Assembly (NCBI RefSeq): GCF_018437235.1
Contig: NZ_JAAMFJ010000001.1
Coordinates: 186,001-250,000, forward strand
DNA: 64,000 nt
Direction of reading: 5' to 3'
DNA from: Fructobacillus papyrifericola
GTDB taxonomy: Bacteria > Bacillota > Bacilli > Lactobacillales > Lactobacillaceae
The translations under genes were made by a program, and so were the position numbers. Positions 1 to 8,971 of the stretch are shown here, piece by piece; position 1 is the stretch's first letter, and each line of letters opens with the position of its first letter. Under the pieces are notes generated by a model, which saw only the letters and a list, made by a program, of their open reading frames with translations, had not been told where the DNA came from and did not search any database.

Positions 1-1070
1 TTGTTGCTAGTTATTATGTATTCGTTTTCTAGAAAGGAAACTGAAGTCAAGGCTGGACATTTATGGTTAGTATTTCTTTCCACTATGTTCTTTGCACCCG
101 TAGTGGGACAAACAATGTTCTGGCGGGCTGGTGTTGGAAATTATTTATTTACAACATTTATAATTCTTTTATTTATTTTTCCATATTATCAGTGGTATCA
201 AGGTAGAAGTATTAAAAGAACTTTGTATATTTTACCGGTACTTTCTGTAATCGCTGGTTGGTCGAGTGAAAACACTTCTGGTGGAGGGATTTTGATTGTT
301 CTTCTATTTATGTTTACTGGATTTTTCTTAAAGAAGTTAACATTCAATATTTGGCAATTTATTAATCTTTTTTCTTATCTGGTTGGATATTTCTTTTTGG
401 TATTAGCACCCGGAAATAGCATTCGTACTGCTAGTCAAATGCCAACTTGGTGGTTGAAGCAAAGTATTTTTTCCCATTTTAAATCTGGATTTATTTTAGT
501 AACAAAATCACTTTACCATCATTACTTACTATTAATAATTGTTCTGTTTGTCCTTTCCTTGTATGTAATTTATAAATACGGGGTGAAAGAATTTATACTT
601 CCCGCTATTTGGTTAATCGGCGGCTTTAGTACTATTTATGCTCTTTCTCTTGCACCAATCGGGCAAGATGCGGTCGCTCTTTTTTTGGTGGTACAATATT
701 TTTAATTATTGCACTGTTAAATTTGTTATTTATTATTTTAAGCCAACTAGATTGGGAGACCAGCCGGATATCTGCAACTGGTGTGCTGATTTTTTCGCTT
801 TTATTAGCGGCTGGTGGGATTTATAGAGTCGGTAGGGGAGCAGTTGATGCTCATTACTTTAATAACGCTGTAAGAGAACGTTATGCAGTATTAGACAAGG
901 AGAGGGGATCTCAAGATGTTGTGTATGTTGATCGACTTAGTTATTATCCGAAGACTAAATTTTCTGTGGGCTATCAATTAGAAGAAATTTCAGCAAAAGA
1001 TGCATTTATTTTTCCTACTGCTGGTTATAATATTCATTTTCACCTTAAAGGAATTTTGCTTGACGAGTAA
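1..1070 (+). pseudogene. DUF6056-like polytopic membrane protein, 5'-partial and frame-broken
   Basis: The gene runs in from the left edge, so its start is not visible. The first part (1-705) is a very hydrophobic protein with many membrane segments. It carries the pattern FWRAGVGNYLF followed by AGWSSENTSGGG, which resembles the NYLW and GW-NENT signature I associate with DUF6056 proteins (putative GT-C-like sugar transferases of surface glycans). The frame is lost at a run of seven Ts at 680-686. Reading on after one extra T gives a seamless continuation (ALFFGGTIFLIIALLNLL) that joins the open frame ending at 1070, so one ancestral gene is split in two. It may be a pseudogene, a phase-variable gene or a homopolymer sequencing error. 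The product would be an integral membrane protein. Family assignment rests on memory of motifs and is moderate. A convergent terminator follows. Confidence 0.65.
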
Positions 1071-1099
1071 TTATAAAAGAATTTAATTAATTGATATGA

Positions 1100-1137
1100 G
1101 CCCCGAAATTTGGATTAACCAAATTTCGGGGCTTTAC
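1100..1137. terminator. rho-independent terminator after the DUF6056-like gene
   Basis: A perfect 14-bp stem (1100-1113 with 1119-1132) closes a 5-nt loop and is followed by a short T-rich stretch. It lies between convergent genes and may serve both strands. Confidence 0.75.
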
Positions 1138-1251
1138 TATTTAAAAGGAAAATAAAAGGACGAACACCGATGGAACAACGGCGCTCATCCTAAAGCAAGC
1201 TCAATGACATGTCCTAATTTTGCTGCTCATATCAAATCGATTCTTTTGTAT

Positions 1252-2967
1252 TTAGTATTTGATTTTCTTTGAAAGATATGTTTTGAACCAATTATTATTT
1301 AATAATAGAAAAAGCCAAGTTAGCACGGAAATTATGAAAGGAATGATTTCCCAGGCTGGAATAGATTGCTTAACTGTTACTTTATCGTCTAATGAAAGCT
1401 TTTGATGAATATGAATTTGCCCATCCTTAATAGAATGATTAATTTTTTTATTATTAATCATTACTGTAATGACAGTTCCATTGTAACCGAGGATAGGGAG
1501 CTTTAAATCTTCTTTCGCAATTTTCTCAGTTGAATAGAAGGAGATTGTATCTGGGCTAGCTTTGAATTTTATCGTTTTAATGTTTTGACCGGTAGAAGTG
1601 ACAATTAAATGTTTAGCAATTTGTCTTCCTTTTTTGTCTGAGAGCAACATAGAAGAATTTGAATTAGCTAAGGCGCTTTTAGGTGCATAGTCAGAATAAT
1701 TCATTAACTGCCAAAATGAATCATTCCGCGCGGTTGAATAGGAAAATGCTTTTAAGCTCATGATGTCATAGCCATCCTTTTCTTCTGAAACATAATCTTT
1801 AATGTCTTGACTTGTAGAAACTTCTAAATGCCCCTCATTATCGATGGAAGGAGAAAGGTTATCATGAATGGTAAACATCACAACTAGTATTGCGGGAATA
1901 ACGGAAAAGCATAGTACTCTGATGGCATTCTTTGAAAGTTTAGTTTGAGACATATTTATCATGGTAAAGAAAAGAAGTAAAAATAAACCATAATAAAAAA
2001 TTCTAACAGGCATCTGAATAATTAACAAAGGAGTTGAACTGGCGAAATTTGTCCAACAGGTTGCGCTAGTACCTGCTATTGCAATGAATAATGCGATTAT
2101 TTGTCCCCGACTTATTTGTTTTGATATAGAGATACCAGCTGCAATTACAAGAGCAATCGTAATCAGTGTTGGACTTGAGAAGAAATCTAGGGATTGTATC
2201 CAGGTTTTAAATGTTTGAACAGACGCCTCTGGCGTATGAATTTTATTGGAGAAGGAAATAACTGTGATAGGAACAAGGATAACAGCTGCTCCCAATGAAC
2301 TGATAATTCCGGATTTCACTATATTTATAGTTACGCGCAATCTATCGCTATCACTCATTAGTGAAATTAAGTAAAATCCGAGCAAAGTTCCTATAGTGAG
2401 TATCGAAGTAATTAGGTGACCATAGAAGCTCAAGATTAAACCAATACTTACAAAAACATACCCTTTATTTTTTGTAAGATTTTCTAACCCATACGCGAAG
2501 GCAGGAATTGCCATCAATCCTAGTGCATCTCCACCTTGAACGGTAGTAAGGAGAAAAGTTGCCCATAAAATTGATAATGGTGTCGCAATTAAGATGGAGC
2601 TCTTGATTTTAAAATGTAAGATGATATAAGCGATTACTGCGCTGAAGAAGAATTCTAAAATAATAAATGCTTTATAAATAAAAAGTGGATTAGTACTTAT
2701 TTTTGGAATTAAATTAACAATTAATTGCATGTTGACGGAAGGATAGAATACATTTGTTATCGACCCAATCCTGCTATTTGTTAAAAAGTTTTGAGGATAG
2801 AGAAATTGCAAGAGTCCACTAGATAAGTTATTTACTCTAGATAGATGATAATAAGCATCCCAAGGTAACTTAATGGGAAGCAAGATAAAGGTATTCAAAA
2901 TTAATAGAGAAGCGAGAAATATAAATAAGAATGGTATAGATTCTTTAAGAACTTTTTTTTTGATCAT
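1252..2967 (-). CDS. GT-C-like polytopic membrane protein (PTPS-related membrane family), copy 2
   Basis: A 571-residue membrane protein with roughly a dozen hydrophobic segments and a soluble C-terminal stretch before a last membrane helix. After the first helix it carries WDAYYHLSRVNNL and then a LYPQNFL...NVFYPS block. This matches the acidic-residue-plus-FHLSR loop of bacterial membrane proteins labelled '6-pyruvoyl-tetrahydropterin synthase related domain', which look like GT-C glycosyltransferases acting outside the membrane. It is clearly a paralogue of the gene at 2964-4724, which lies upstream on the same strand. The two overlap by 4 nt (ATGA), so translation is probably coupled. Substrate and acceptor cannot be read from the sequence. 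Its surroundings (levansucrase, GtrA, DUF6056) suggest decoration of a surface polymer. The enzyme class is inferred. Confidence 0.7.
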   Translation of the reverse strand: MIKKKVLKESIPFLFIFLASLLILNTFILLPIKLPWDAYYHLSRVNNLSSGLLQFLYPQNFLTNSRIGSITNVFYPSVNMQLIVNLIPKISTNPLFIYKAFIILEFFFSAVIAYIILHFKIKSSILIATPLSILWATFLLTTVQGGDALGLMAIPAFAYGLENLTKNKGYVFVSIGLILSFYGHLITSILTIGTLLGFYLISLMSDSDRLRVTINIVKSGIISSLGAAVILVPITVISFSNKIHTPEASVQTFKTWIQSLDFFSSPTLITIALVIAAGISISKQISRGQIIALFIAIAGTSATCWTNFASSTPLLIIQMPVRIFYYGLFLLLFFTMINMSQTKLSKNAIRVLCFSVIPAILVVMFTIHDNLSPSIDNEGHLEVSTSQDIKDYVSEEKDGYDIMSLKAFSYSTARNDSFWQLMNYSDYAPKSALANSNSSMLLSDKKGRQIAKHLIVTSTGQNIKTIKFKASPDTISFYSTEKIAKEDLKLPILGYNGTVITVMINNKKINHSIKDGQIHIHQKLSLDDKVTVKQSIPAWEIIPFIISVLTWLFLLLNNNWFKTYLSKKIKY

Positions 2968-4724
2968 AATTTACTCCAGAATGTTTGGCTTTTAACAAAT
3001 AAGTGTTTCCTAAGAATCAAGAATATTAATACTACTATAGTCAATGTTGAAACAAAGAATGGAATCAACCGCCAAAGAGGAATGAATTGCTTGATATAAA
3101 CTGTATCTTTTGCAGTAACGGCAGCGTCTATAGTAATTCTTCCATCTTGAATAGTAAATGGTATTTCTGAATGATTAATAAAGACTTTCACTTTATTGGC
3201 TTTATATCCCATAACTGGAAGTTCAATAGTTGATTTAGAAATGGACTTAGTCGGTCTAAAGCTAATTTCTGATGCGGTCGTTTTGAAGTGAGTCGTAGGA
3301 ATGTTATCATTTGCATTTTTTGTTAACCGGTGCGCTACAATATTTTTGGCTTTTTGATCCCAAAATAGAAATTTTGTTTGTGGATCATTTAGGCCTTCTG
3401 ATGGAGAGTAATCTGAATAATTCATCAAACTCCAAACTTCTGGTTGATTAAAGATCGTTCCTGTGAATGAACCATATTCTCCCAAATGCTGTCCGTCGTG
3501 TCCTTCCTGAAAACTTTTGATAACATCTTCTTTAGATATAGTAAGAATGTACCCTGTATCGTTGCTAACTTTTGAAAAGAATGATTTGTGAATTGCGGTT
3601 CCTAAAAGGAAGCAAAGAAAAAGTAGCGAAATAGTAACAACTTTTTTCCATTGAATTGGAATCTGAATTCTGCTTAATGTAATAATGGCAAATACAAATG
3701 CAAGACAGATACCCCAATTGAACAATCGATATGGAAATTGAATGATGTTTAGGATTGTATGATTGAATATATAGGGCCAGATGAAAGCAGTAGTGCCCGA
3801 AAGAGTAAATAATAATATTCCAATGGAGTACTTTTTTTCATAAATAATGCTGAGAATAATGAATACGGCCATTACAATGAAGGTTGGATCTGTAATTATT
3901 CCTGAAAGATATACGAGTTGGTAATCTACGAAGGCAGATGCCATTTGAGGTGGAGTATTGATTTTATTATTTGCATAGAGCATAACCATAGGGAAAATAA
4001 TATATTGAGATCCCAATACTGTTGCTATTGCTGCTTTCATTCCTTTTACTACAAAGTTGAGTTTATTCTTTTTAGTTTTGATAAATTCAACTAAAAGATA
4101 GAGAAGGGTAAAAACTATTAAGAAAAGAGATGTTAGAATGTGGGACGAGATGGACAGAATCAATCCAAAAGATAGTAATATCCATCCATTTCTTTTTTTA
4201 AAATAGTAAAGTCCAACAGCAACGAAGGGAAAGGCAATCTTAGCTAGTATTTCTCCACCAATCGTTCCTATATCAAAGGTAATAATGAGCGTACCCCAAA
4301 GAATTGAAGCTAAAAAAGAATTTAGGAGAGGAGCCTTAATAAAGTACCTTAGGACTGAATACATACTTAAAATATTAATATATAGAATTAGGACGACCGT
4401 CAGTCGGTATGTTCCTAGTATGCCAATATTAGTTGGAATCAGATTTACAATGAAATTCAGAACGCCTACAGGATAGAAAATATTAGTGGTGCCACCAATT
4501 CTTCCTAGAGATAGAAAATTTTGAGGGTACAAAAAATTTAAAGGGTTCCCATGTATGCTCTCCATTCGGGAAAGATGAAAGAACGAATCACCATTGAATC
4601 GAATCGGTATAATTAGTAAGACATTTAAAAGTAAAAAAGAAAAAAGTAGCATTCCTATAAATGTATATACTTCTTTTAGTGTTTCGCTTTGAAAAAAATG
4701 ATGTGTACTATTTTTGGAAAACAT
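2964..4724 (-). CDS. GT-C-like polytopic membrane protein (PTPS-related membrane family), copy 1
   Basis: A 586-residue polytopic membrane protein, first gene of a two-gene minus-strand unit with the paralogue at 1252-2967. Near residue 45 it has NGDSFFHLSRMESI followed by LYPQNFLSLGRIGGTTNIFYP, almost the same layout as its neighbour. An extracytoplasmic region near the C-terminus carries LMNYSDYSPSEGL, matched by LMNYSDYAPKSAL in the neighbour, and a final hydrophobic helix precedes a basic tail. These are features of putative GT-C transferases that use lipid-linked sugars. A TATAAT-like box lies at 4740-4745 (complement), giving a short leader. The pair could make a heteromer or two related linkages. 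No substrate can be named. Confidence 0.7.
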   Translation of the reverse strand: MFSKNSTHHFFQSETLKEVYTFIGMLLFSFLLLNVLLIIPIRFNGDSFFHLSRMESIHGNPLNFLYPQNFLSLGRIGGTTNIFYPVGVLNFIVNLIPTNIGILGTYRLTVVLILYINILSMYSVLRYFIKAPLLNSFLASILWGTLIITFDIGTIGGEILAKIAFPFVAVGLYYFKKRNGWILLSFGLILSISSHILTSLFLIVFTLLYLLVEFIKTKKNKLNFVVKGMKAAIATVLGSQYIIFPMVMLYANNKINTPPQMASAFVDYQLVYLSGIITDPTFIVMAVFIILSIIYEKKYSIGILLFTLSGTTAFIWPYIFNHTILNIIQFPYRLFNWGICLAFVFAIITLSRIQIPIQWKKVVTISLLFLCFLLGTAIHKSFFSKVSNDTGYILTISKEDVIKSFQEGHDGQHLGEYGSFTGTIFNQPEVWSLMNYSDYSPSEGLNDPQTKFLFWDQKAKNIVAHRLTKNANDNIPTTHFKTTASEISFRPTKSISKSTIELPVMGYKANKVKVFINHSEIPFTIQDGRITIDAAVTAKDTVYIKQFIPLWRLIPFFVSTLTIVVLIFLILRKHLFVKSQTFWSKL

Positions 4725-5001
4725 ATACTTTTACCTTCTATTATATTGAGTAATTATTTTTTGTATAAATGATTTACTTAACTAGAAAATTTTAACATAA
4801 AAAGCAAAGGCATTTTTAAGCTTTATAAAAGCTCTCTTTAAAATGTTAAATCATCGAGCTATTCTATGACTAAAATAAAACATTTTTCGATAGACTAATA
4901 GATTTAACTTATCCAAATTCAATTTTTCAAAATTATAATCTCTAGATGATTACTATTTTTGAGTTAAAGCTAAAAAAACGATCATTAATTATGAAAAGAT
5001 G
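4725..5001. other. AT-rich intergenic region between divergent genes
   Basis: About 280 very AT-rich bases separate the divergent GT-C pair from the repeat protein. It holds the likely promoter of the minus-strand pair (TATAAT at 4740-4745 on the complement) and a small hairpin near 4820. I see no gene, repeat array or recognisable RNA. Confidence 0.5.
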
Positions 5002-5031
5002 AAAAGAAGGGCATAAAAGCCCTTCTTTTTA
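5002..5031 (+). terminator. orphan rho-independent terminator
   Basis: An 11-bp stem (5002-5012 with 5019-5029) with a six-base loop runs into a T-tract. No plus-strand gene lies directly upstream, so either an unrecognised short RNA ends here or it insulates the downstream promoter. Confidence 0.7.
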
Positions 5032-5034
5032 TCT

Positions 5035-5064
5035 GATTTTAAATTATACAAATTGTGTTATAAT
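5035..5064 (+). promoter_or_regulatory. promoter of the repeat/C39 protein gene
   Basis: A perfect TATAAT at 5059-5064 is preceded by TG at 5056-5057, an extended -10 element. The -35 region (GATTTT) is poor. Transcription would begin about 40 bases before the ATG at 5111. Confidence 0.65.
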
Positions 5065-5110
5065 GTACTTGTTATTTTTGTAATTTTCGTCATATATAAG
5101 GGAAGAGAAG

Positions 5111-7207
5111 ATGCACAAAAAATTATATAAATCAGGAAAACATTGGGTAGCCTTAACAGTCTTTACCGCAGCTGCGATTGTTGGTGCGGGAATGACTTCG
5201 GTTAGTGCGGAAGAGACTGCTCCGAATCAACAAGCAAAATCCGCCGTTTCAGTAAATGAAGTACAAGATACAACTACGCAGTCGGATGAAACGACTACAA
5301 AGCCGGCACAATCAAGCAGTCAAGAATCAACTGCTACCGAATCAGATCAAGAAACCAGTCAGCAAACAACAGCAACAAAAACGGATCAAGAGGGAAATCA
5401 AGTAGATTCGAGTGACACAAAGCAAACATCTTCTCGTGATCAAGCATTGGCTAATTTTGCTAGTCAACATGTGAGTGGCTATATATATTCACCTGAGGTA
5501 TCCACAGCTAATGGTGGTTATAACTGGTTTGAAAATGGTCAATTGTTTACAGGTTTTCGTTATTACATGGGGACCTACTATTGGTTTGTGAATGGTGTTC
5601 GTCAAAATGCTGGGTGGCGTCAGGCTTGGGGAATGACTTACTACACCGATAATGATGGCCGTGCCGTACAAGGGCGTCAAAATATTGGCGGCCAAGACTT
5701 TTTCTTTGGTGATGATGACACTTATTACCTTCGTAGCTCTGGTTATCTTTATGATGGATCACAGTATAATGGTGGCTATCGTTGGTATGAAAATGGGCAG
5801 TTATATACCGGCTTCCGTTATTATATGGGGACCTATTATTGGTTTGTCGATGGTGTTCGGCAAAACGCCGGTTGGCGTAACGCCTGGGGGATGAAGTATT
5901 ATACTGACGATCAAGGCCGCGCTGTCCAAGGTACCCGGGTAATTGATGGCCACGTCTACGATTTCGGTAATGACGGAACTTATTATAGTCGTCCAGTAAA
6001 TGGCTATGTATGGGATGGATCAAGTCAAAACGGTGGATACCGTTGGTATGATAACGGAAATCTTTACACCGGATTTAAGTACTATATGGGTACTTACTAC
6101 TGGTTTATTGATGGTGTCCGTCAAAATGCTGGGTGGCGTGATGCCTGGGGAATGAAGTACTATACGGATGATCAAGGCCGTGCAGTGCAAGGTACCCGGG
6201 TAATCGATGGCCACGTCTACGATTTCGGTAATGACGGAACTTATTATAGTCGTCCAGTAAATGGCTATGTATGGGATGGATCAAGTCAAAACGGTGGATA
6301 CCGTTGGTATGATAATGGAAATCTTTACACCGGATTTAAGTACTATATGGGTACTTACTACTGGTTTATTGACGGTGTTCGTCAAAATGCTGGTTGGCGT
6401 GATTCCTGGGGAATGAAGTACTATACGGATGATCAAGGCCGTGCAGTGCAAGGACGCTATTGGATTGATGGCGGCCAGTATTTCTTTGGTTTGGACGGCT
6501 CATATTACATGCGGACGAACCGCTATGTAGCCGATAACGATGGCGTTTATTATGCCGGTGGTGACGGTCGGTTCTTAACTGGGTCACAAAGTATCTATGG
6601 CCGTTGGGTTAGTTTCTTTGGAGATGGCCGTCTGAACACAGATGGCCTGAACATTGATTTTCCACATTGGTCATTGAACCAGGTGAGCCTTGGAGCACCG
6701 GAAGGTTGTGAAGGGGTTTCATTCCAAATGGCCCTTTCCGCTAAGGGGAAGAACGTTCCAAGCTTACAAGATATCTATAACCGGATCGGTTATGGTTGGG
6801 GTGTTTCACCATATGATGGTTTCCACGGTAATCCATTTGGCCGTGGGGCAGGTGAAACTCAAACTGTATTGGCTGGAGCCTTGGCTTCAAAGTTAAATAA
6901 TGCTTTCGGTGTACAAACAGAAGACATTACGGGAGCTGGTCCTAACCAGATTATTGCCCAACTGTTGTCTTGGAATCCTGTTATTTCCTATATCCCATGG
7001 GATTTCCAAGTTGGTGGTGGTGCTGATCATTTCCACGTTCAATTGATTTACGGATATCGTGATGGCGGATTCTTAGTAGCTGACCCACTACAGTATTCTC
7101 GTGGTGCCAACTATTGGATTTCAACAGGTGATTGGTGGTATTTGAATAGCAACCTTCAGCCTGTTGGATATGGTGCACCGGCTTCGATGAACGTTGTGGT
7201 AATTTAG
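5111..7207 (+). CDS. secreted YG-repeat protein with C-terminal C39-like peptidase domain
   Basis: A 698-residue exported protein. The N-terminus has a KxYKSGKxW-type signal (KLYKSGKHW, then a hydrophobic stretch ending near VSAEE), known from LAB surface proteins. Residues 30-115 are a Thr/Ser/Glu/Gln-rich linker. Four tandem units of about 87 residues follow, each rich in Tyr, Trp and Gly (GGYRWYENGQL, YYMGTYYWF, VRQNAGW, MKYYTDD), plus a degenerate fifth. Such repeats resemble glucan/wall-binding modules. The last 180 residues look like a C39-like papain-fold domain: candidate nucleophile C533 in EGCEGVSFQMAL, a His (probably H642) in HVQLIYGY and an Asp at 658 in VADPL. It could be a cell-wall or surface-polymer hydrolase or peptidase, and activity is inferred. 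Units 3 and 4 are nearly identical in DNA with a 261-bp period. The levansucrase follows in the same direction, separated by a terminator. Confidence 0.8.
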   Translation: MHKKLYKSGKHWVALTVFTAAAIVGAGMTSVSAEETAPNQQAKSAVSVNEVQDTTTQSDETTTKPAQSSSQESTATESDQETSQQTTATKTDQEGNQVDSSDTKQTSSRDQALANFASQHVSGYIYSPEVSTANGGYNWFENGQLFTGFRYYMGTYYWFVNGVRQNAGWRQAWGMTYYTDNDGRAVQGRQNIGGQDFFFGDDDTYYLRSSGYLYDGSQYNGGYRWYENGQLYTGFRYYMGTYYWFVDGVRQNAGWRNAWGMKYYTDDQGRAVQGTRVIDGHVYDFGNDGTYYSRPVNGYVWDGSSQNGGYRWYDNGNLYTGFKYYMGTYYWFIDGVRQNAGWRDAWGMKYYTDDQGRAVQGTRVIDGHVYDFGNDGTYYSRPVNGYVWDGSSQNGGYRWYDNGNLYTGFKYYMGTYYWFIDGVRQNAGWRDSWGMKYYTDDQGRAVQGRYWIDGGQYFFGLDGSYYMRTNRYVADNDGVYYAGGDGRFLTGSQSIYGRWVSFFGDGRLNTDGLNIDFPHWSLNQVSLGAPEGCEGVSFQMALSAKGKNVPSLQDIYNRIGYGWGVSPYDGFHGNPFGRGAGETQTVLAGALASKLNNAFGVQTEDITGAGPNQIIAQLLSWNPVISYIPWDFQVGGGADHFHVQLIYGYRDGGFLVADPLQYSRGANYWISTGDWWYLNSNLQPVGYGAPASMNVVVI
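5479..6530 (+). repeat. four in-gene tandem repeats of about 261 bp
   Basis: Repeat units begin near 5479, 5743, 6004 and 6265. The last two are almost identical in DNA sequence (for example the block from 6001 recurs at 6262), while the first two have drifted. This suggests recent duplication or gene conversion inside the coding sequence and possible copy-number change. Confidence 0.85.
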
Positions 7208-7213
7208 TCGATT

Positions 7214-7256
7214 AAAAAAGTAATTTTAGATTATAGTTCTAAAGTTGCTTTTTTTA
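7214..7256 (+). terminator. terminator after the repeat/C39 gene
   Basis: A 17-bp stem (7214-7230 with 7238-7254), with two G-U type pairs, is followed by a long T-run. Confidence 0.75.
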
Positions 7257-7371
7257 TTTTGTAGGAGTGTTGGTGATGTTTTGTTAGTATATTGATTGTG
7301 CTGTGATTGAGGAAAAGGAAAGAAGGAATGAATAGTTTTAAAAATAGAAAAATAATTCAAAAAAGATTGCT

Positions 7372-8898
7372 ATGGTGTACATTTTTTTCATGATAGGGCT
7401 ACTAATTTTGTTGACTGTTTTCGATTTTACCGTTAATAGTCGAACAGTTGCTTCAATACAAAAAATTACAAATAAAAGAGAGAGTAGAATTGGGTACTAT
7501 ACTCGTTCAAGCATGAATAAGATTCCTGATTTAATTACGAATAAAAAATACTTAGCCCCAACTATCGATCATGAATCACTACAGAAGGATATTCCAGGTG
7601 CGAAGGTGTATGATGCAACAACTGAACAAATGGTTCGGATGGATGTTTGGGATTCTTGGCCGGTGACAGACCCTGAGGGTGGTTTAGCAAATTACCATGG
7701 GTATCGTTTGGTTGTTGGTTTGACGGCAAAAAATGGACGTTATTCTGGTGCCTCGACTAAGATGGGCTTGTTTATGCAGAAAAACGATGCGAAGCAAGAT
7801 GATTTAAGCACCTGGCAATTTGTTGGCTATGTCTTTAATTCGAAACTAGAGGGTGTTTCTGACCAAGATTATGACCAGTATTTGCAAAATAGCCGTGGTG
7901 AATGGTCGGGTTCGACCGTGATGATGAACCCTAAGGATAATACGCTGCGCTTCTTTTATGCTAATGCCTATGTTTTAAATGGGGTTTCGGCCCAGGTGTT
8001 AACTACCGCTCAAATTACGGTTAACCCAATGGATGGTAAAAAATGGTCAAGTGGTTTAACGATCGACCATACAAAGACGACGGACCGAAAAACAGTCTTT
8101 TCCGGTGACGGTGAAATTTATCAGACTGCTAGTCAGGGTGAGGGCAAGGGTAAGTATTTCAGCGATGATTTGACTCTGCGTGATCCACATTTCGTTCGTG
8201 ATGGCGACAAGTATTACCTTGCATTCGAAGGAAACACCGGCCCTAAGTACAATTACCAAGGAAAGAACAACTTTACGAATAAAAGTTATTATGGCTCTTC
8301 CTCATACTTTGAAAAGGAGTCAAAGCGTTTAACGTCTAATCCAAATTCTTCTGAGTATGAAAAAACATACTTTGCCAATGGGGCAATTGGAAAACTCGAG
8401 TTGAATAAGGACTTTTCTGTTAAAAAGGTTATGCAGCCTATGGTTACCGGGAATGCGACAAATGGTGAGCTAGAGCGGATTAATCTGTTTAAGCATAATG
8501 GCCGGTGGTATGTTTTCACTTCCACCTGGGGATTCCACATGGCGACTGATAATGAAGAGATTACGAAGAACTCATACCTGCTTGGTTTTAGCTCTAAGGA
8601 TGGGATTAATGGCACCTACGAACCACTTAATGGCAATGGCCTTGTGATCGCTGGTCAGGGAGAAGGAACGAATTCGAAGAGCTTTACCTACTCCTATTTA
8701 GTCCTGCCTAATGGTGATAAGAAAAATAATCGTTTTGTTGTCACTTCCTTTGAAAAGAATAGTACCTTTGCACCAAGTTATTTGTTAAAGATTGACGGTG
8801 ATAAAACCACCATGATTAATAATAAGGTACTTGGACAGGGTGTCCTAACGGACAATAAAAAGTATTTTTCTGCCCATGCACAGAAATTGGCGGATTAA
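7372..8898 (+). CDS. GH68 levansucrase / fructansucrase with disrupted N-terminal frame
   Basis: A sucrose-cleaving fructosyltransferase of family GH68, acting outside the cell to build levan or fructo-oligosaccharides. Numbered from the ATG at 7372 (508 residues), the family triad is intact: nucleophile D94 in VWDSWP, transition-state D271 in LRDPHF and acid/base E368 in ELERINL. EWSGST at about 177-182 is also conserved. No glucan-binding repeats and no sortase motif follow, so the enzyme is compact. The annotated ATG has no ribosome-binding site. A well-placed start with AGAAGG lies at 7328, but its frame stops after 21 codons. One extra T in the seven-T tract at 7382-7388 would fuse the two into a basic N-terminus plus hydrophobic signal/anchor. 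The catalytic part is sound. Whether it is translated is the open question. Not obviously in an operon with the repeat protein. Confidence 0.85.
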   Translation: MVYIFFMIGLLILLTVFDFTVNSRTVASIQKITNKRESRIGYYTRSSMNKIPDLITNKKYLAPTIDHESLQKDIPGAKVYDATTEQMVRMDVWDSWPVTDPEGGLANYHGYRLVVGLTAKNGRYSGASTKMGLFMQKNDAKQDDLSTWQFVGYVFNSKLEGVSDQDYDQYLQNSRGEWSGSTVMMNPKDNTLRFFYANAYVLNGVSAQVLTTAQITVNPMDGKKWSSGLTIDHTKTTDRKTVFSGDGEIYQTASQGEGKGKYFSDDLTLRDPHFVRDGDKYYLAFEGNTGPKYNYQGKNNFTNKSYYGSSSYFEKESKRLTSNPNSSEYEKTYFANGAIGKLELNKDFSVKKVMQPMVTGNATNGELERINLFKHNGRWYVFTSTWGFHMATDNEEITKNSYLLGFSSKDGINGTYEPLNGNGLVIAGQGEGTNSKSFTYSYLVLPNGDKKNNRFVVTSFEKNSTFAPSYLLKIDGDKTTMINNKVLGQGVLTDNKKYFSAHAQKLAD

Positions 8899-8971
8899 AT
8901 CAAGAACTAATTGTTTCTTGTGCCCTCATCGGGTATGCTATTGAATGTATCTTAATTTGATGAGGAATATC

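Noticed and set aside
4285-4476. Small plus-strand frame inside the GT-C-like gene
   Set aside because: It is antisense to a well-supported membrane protein and lacks a ribosome-binding site.
5479-6530. CRISPR-like array
   Set aside because: The repeats are long, contiguous and in frame within a protein gene.
7372-8898. Levansucrase as a plain pseudogene
   Set aside because: All catalytic motifs are intact and the main frame is open; only the N-terminal start is in doubt.
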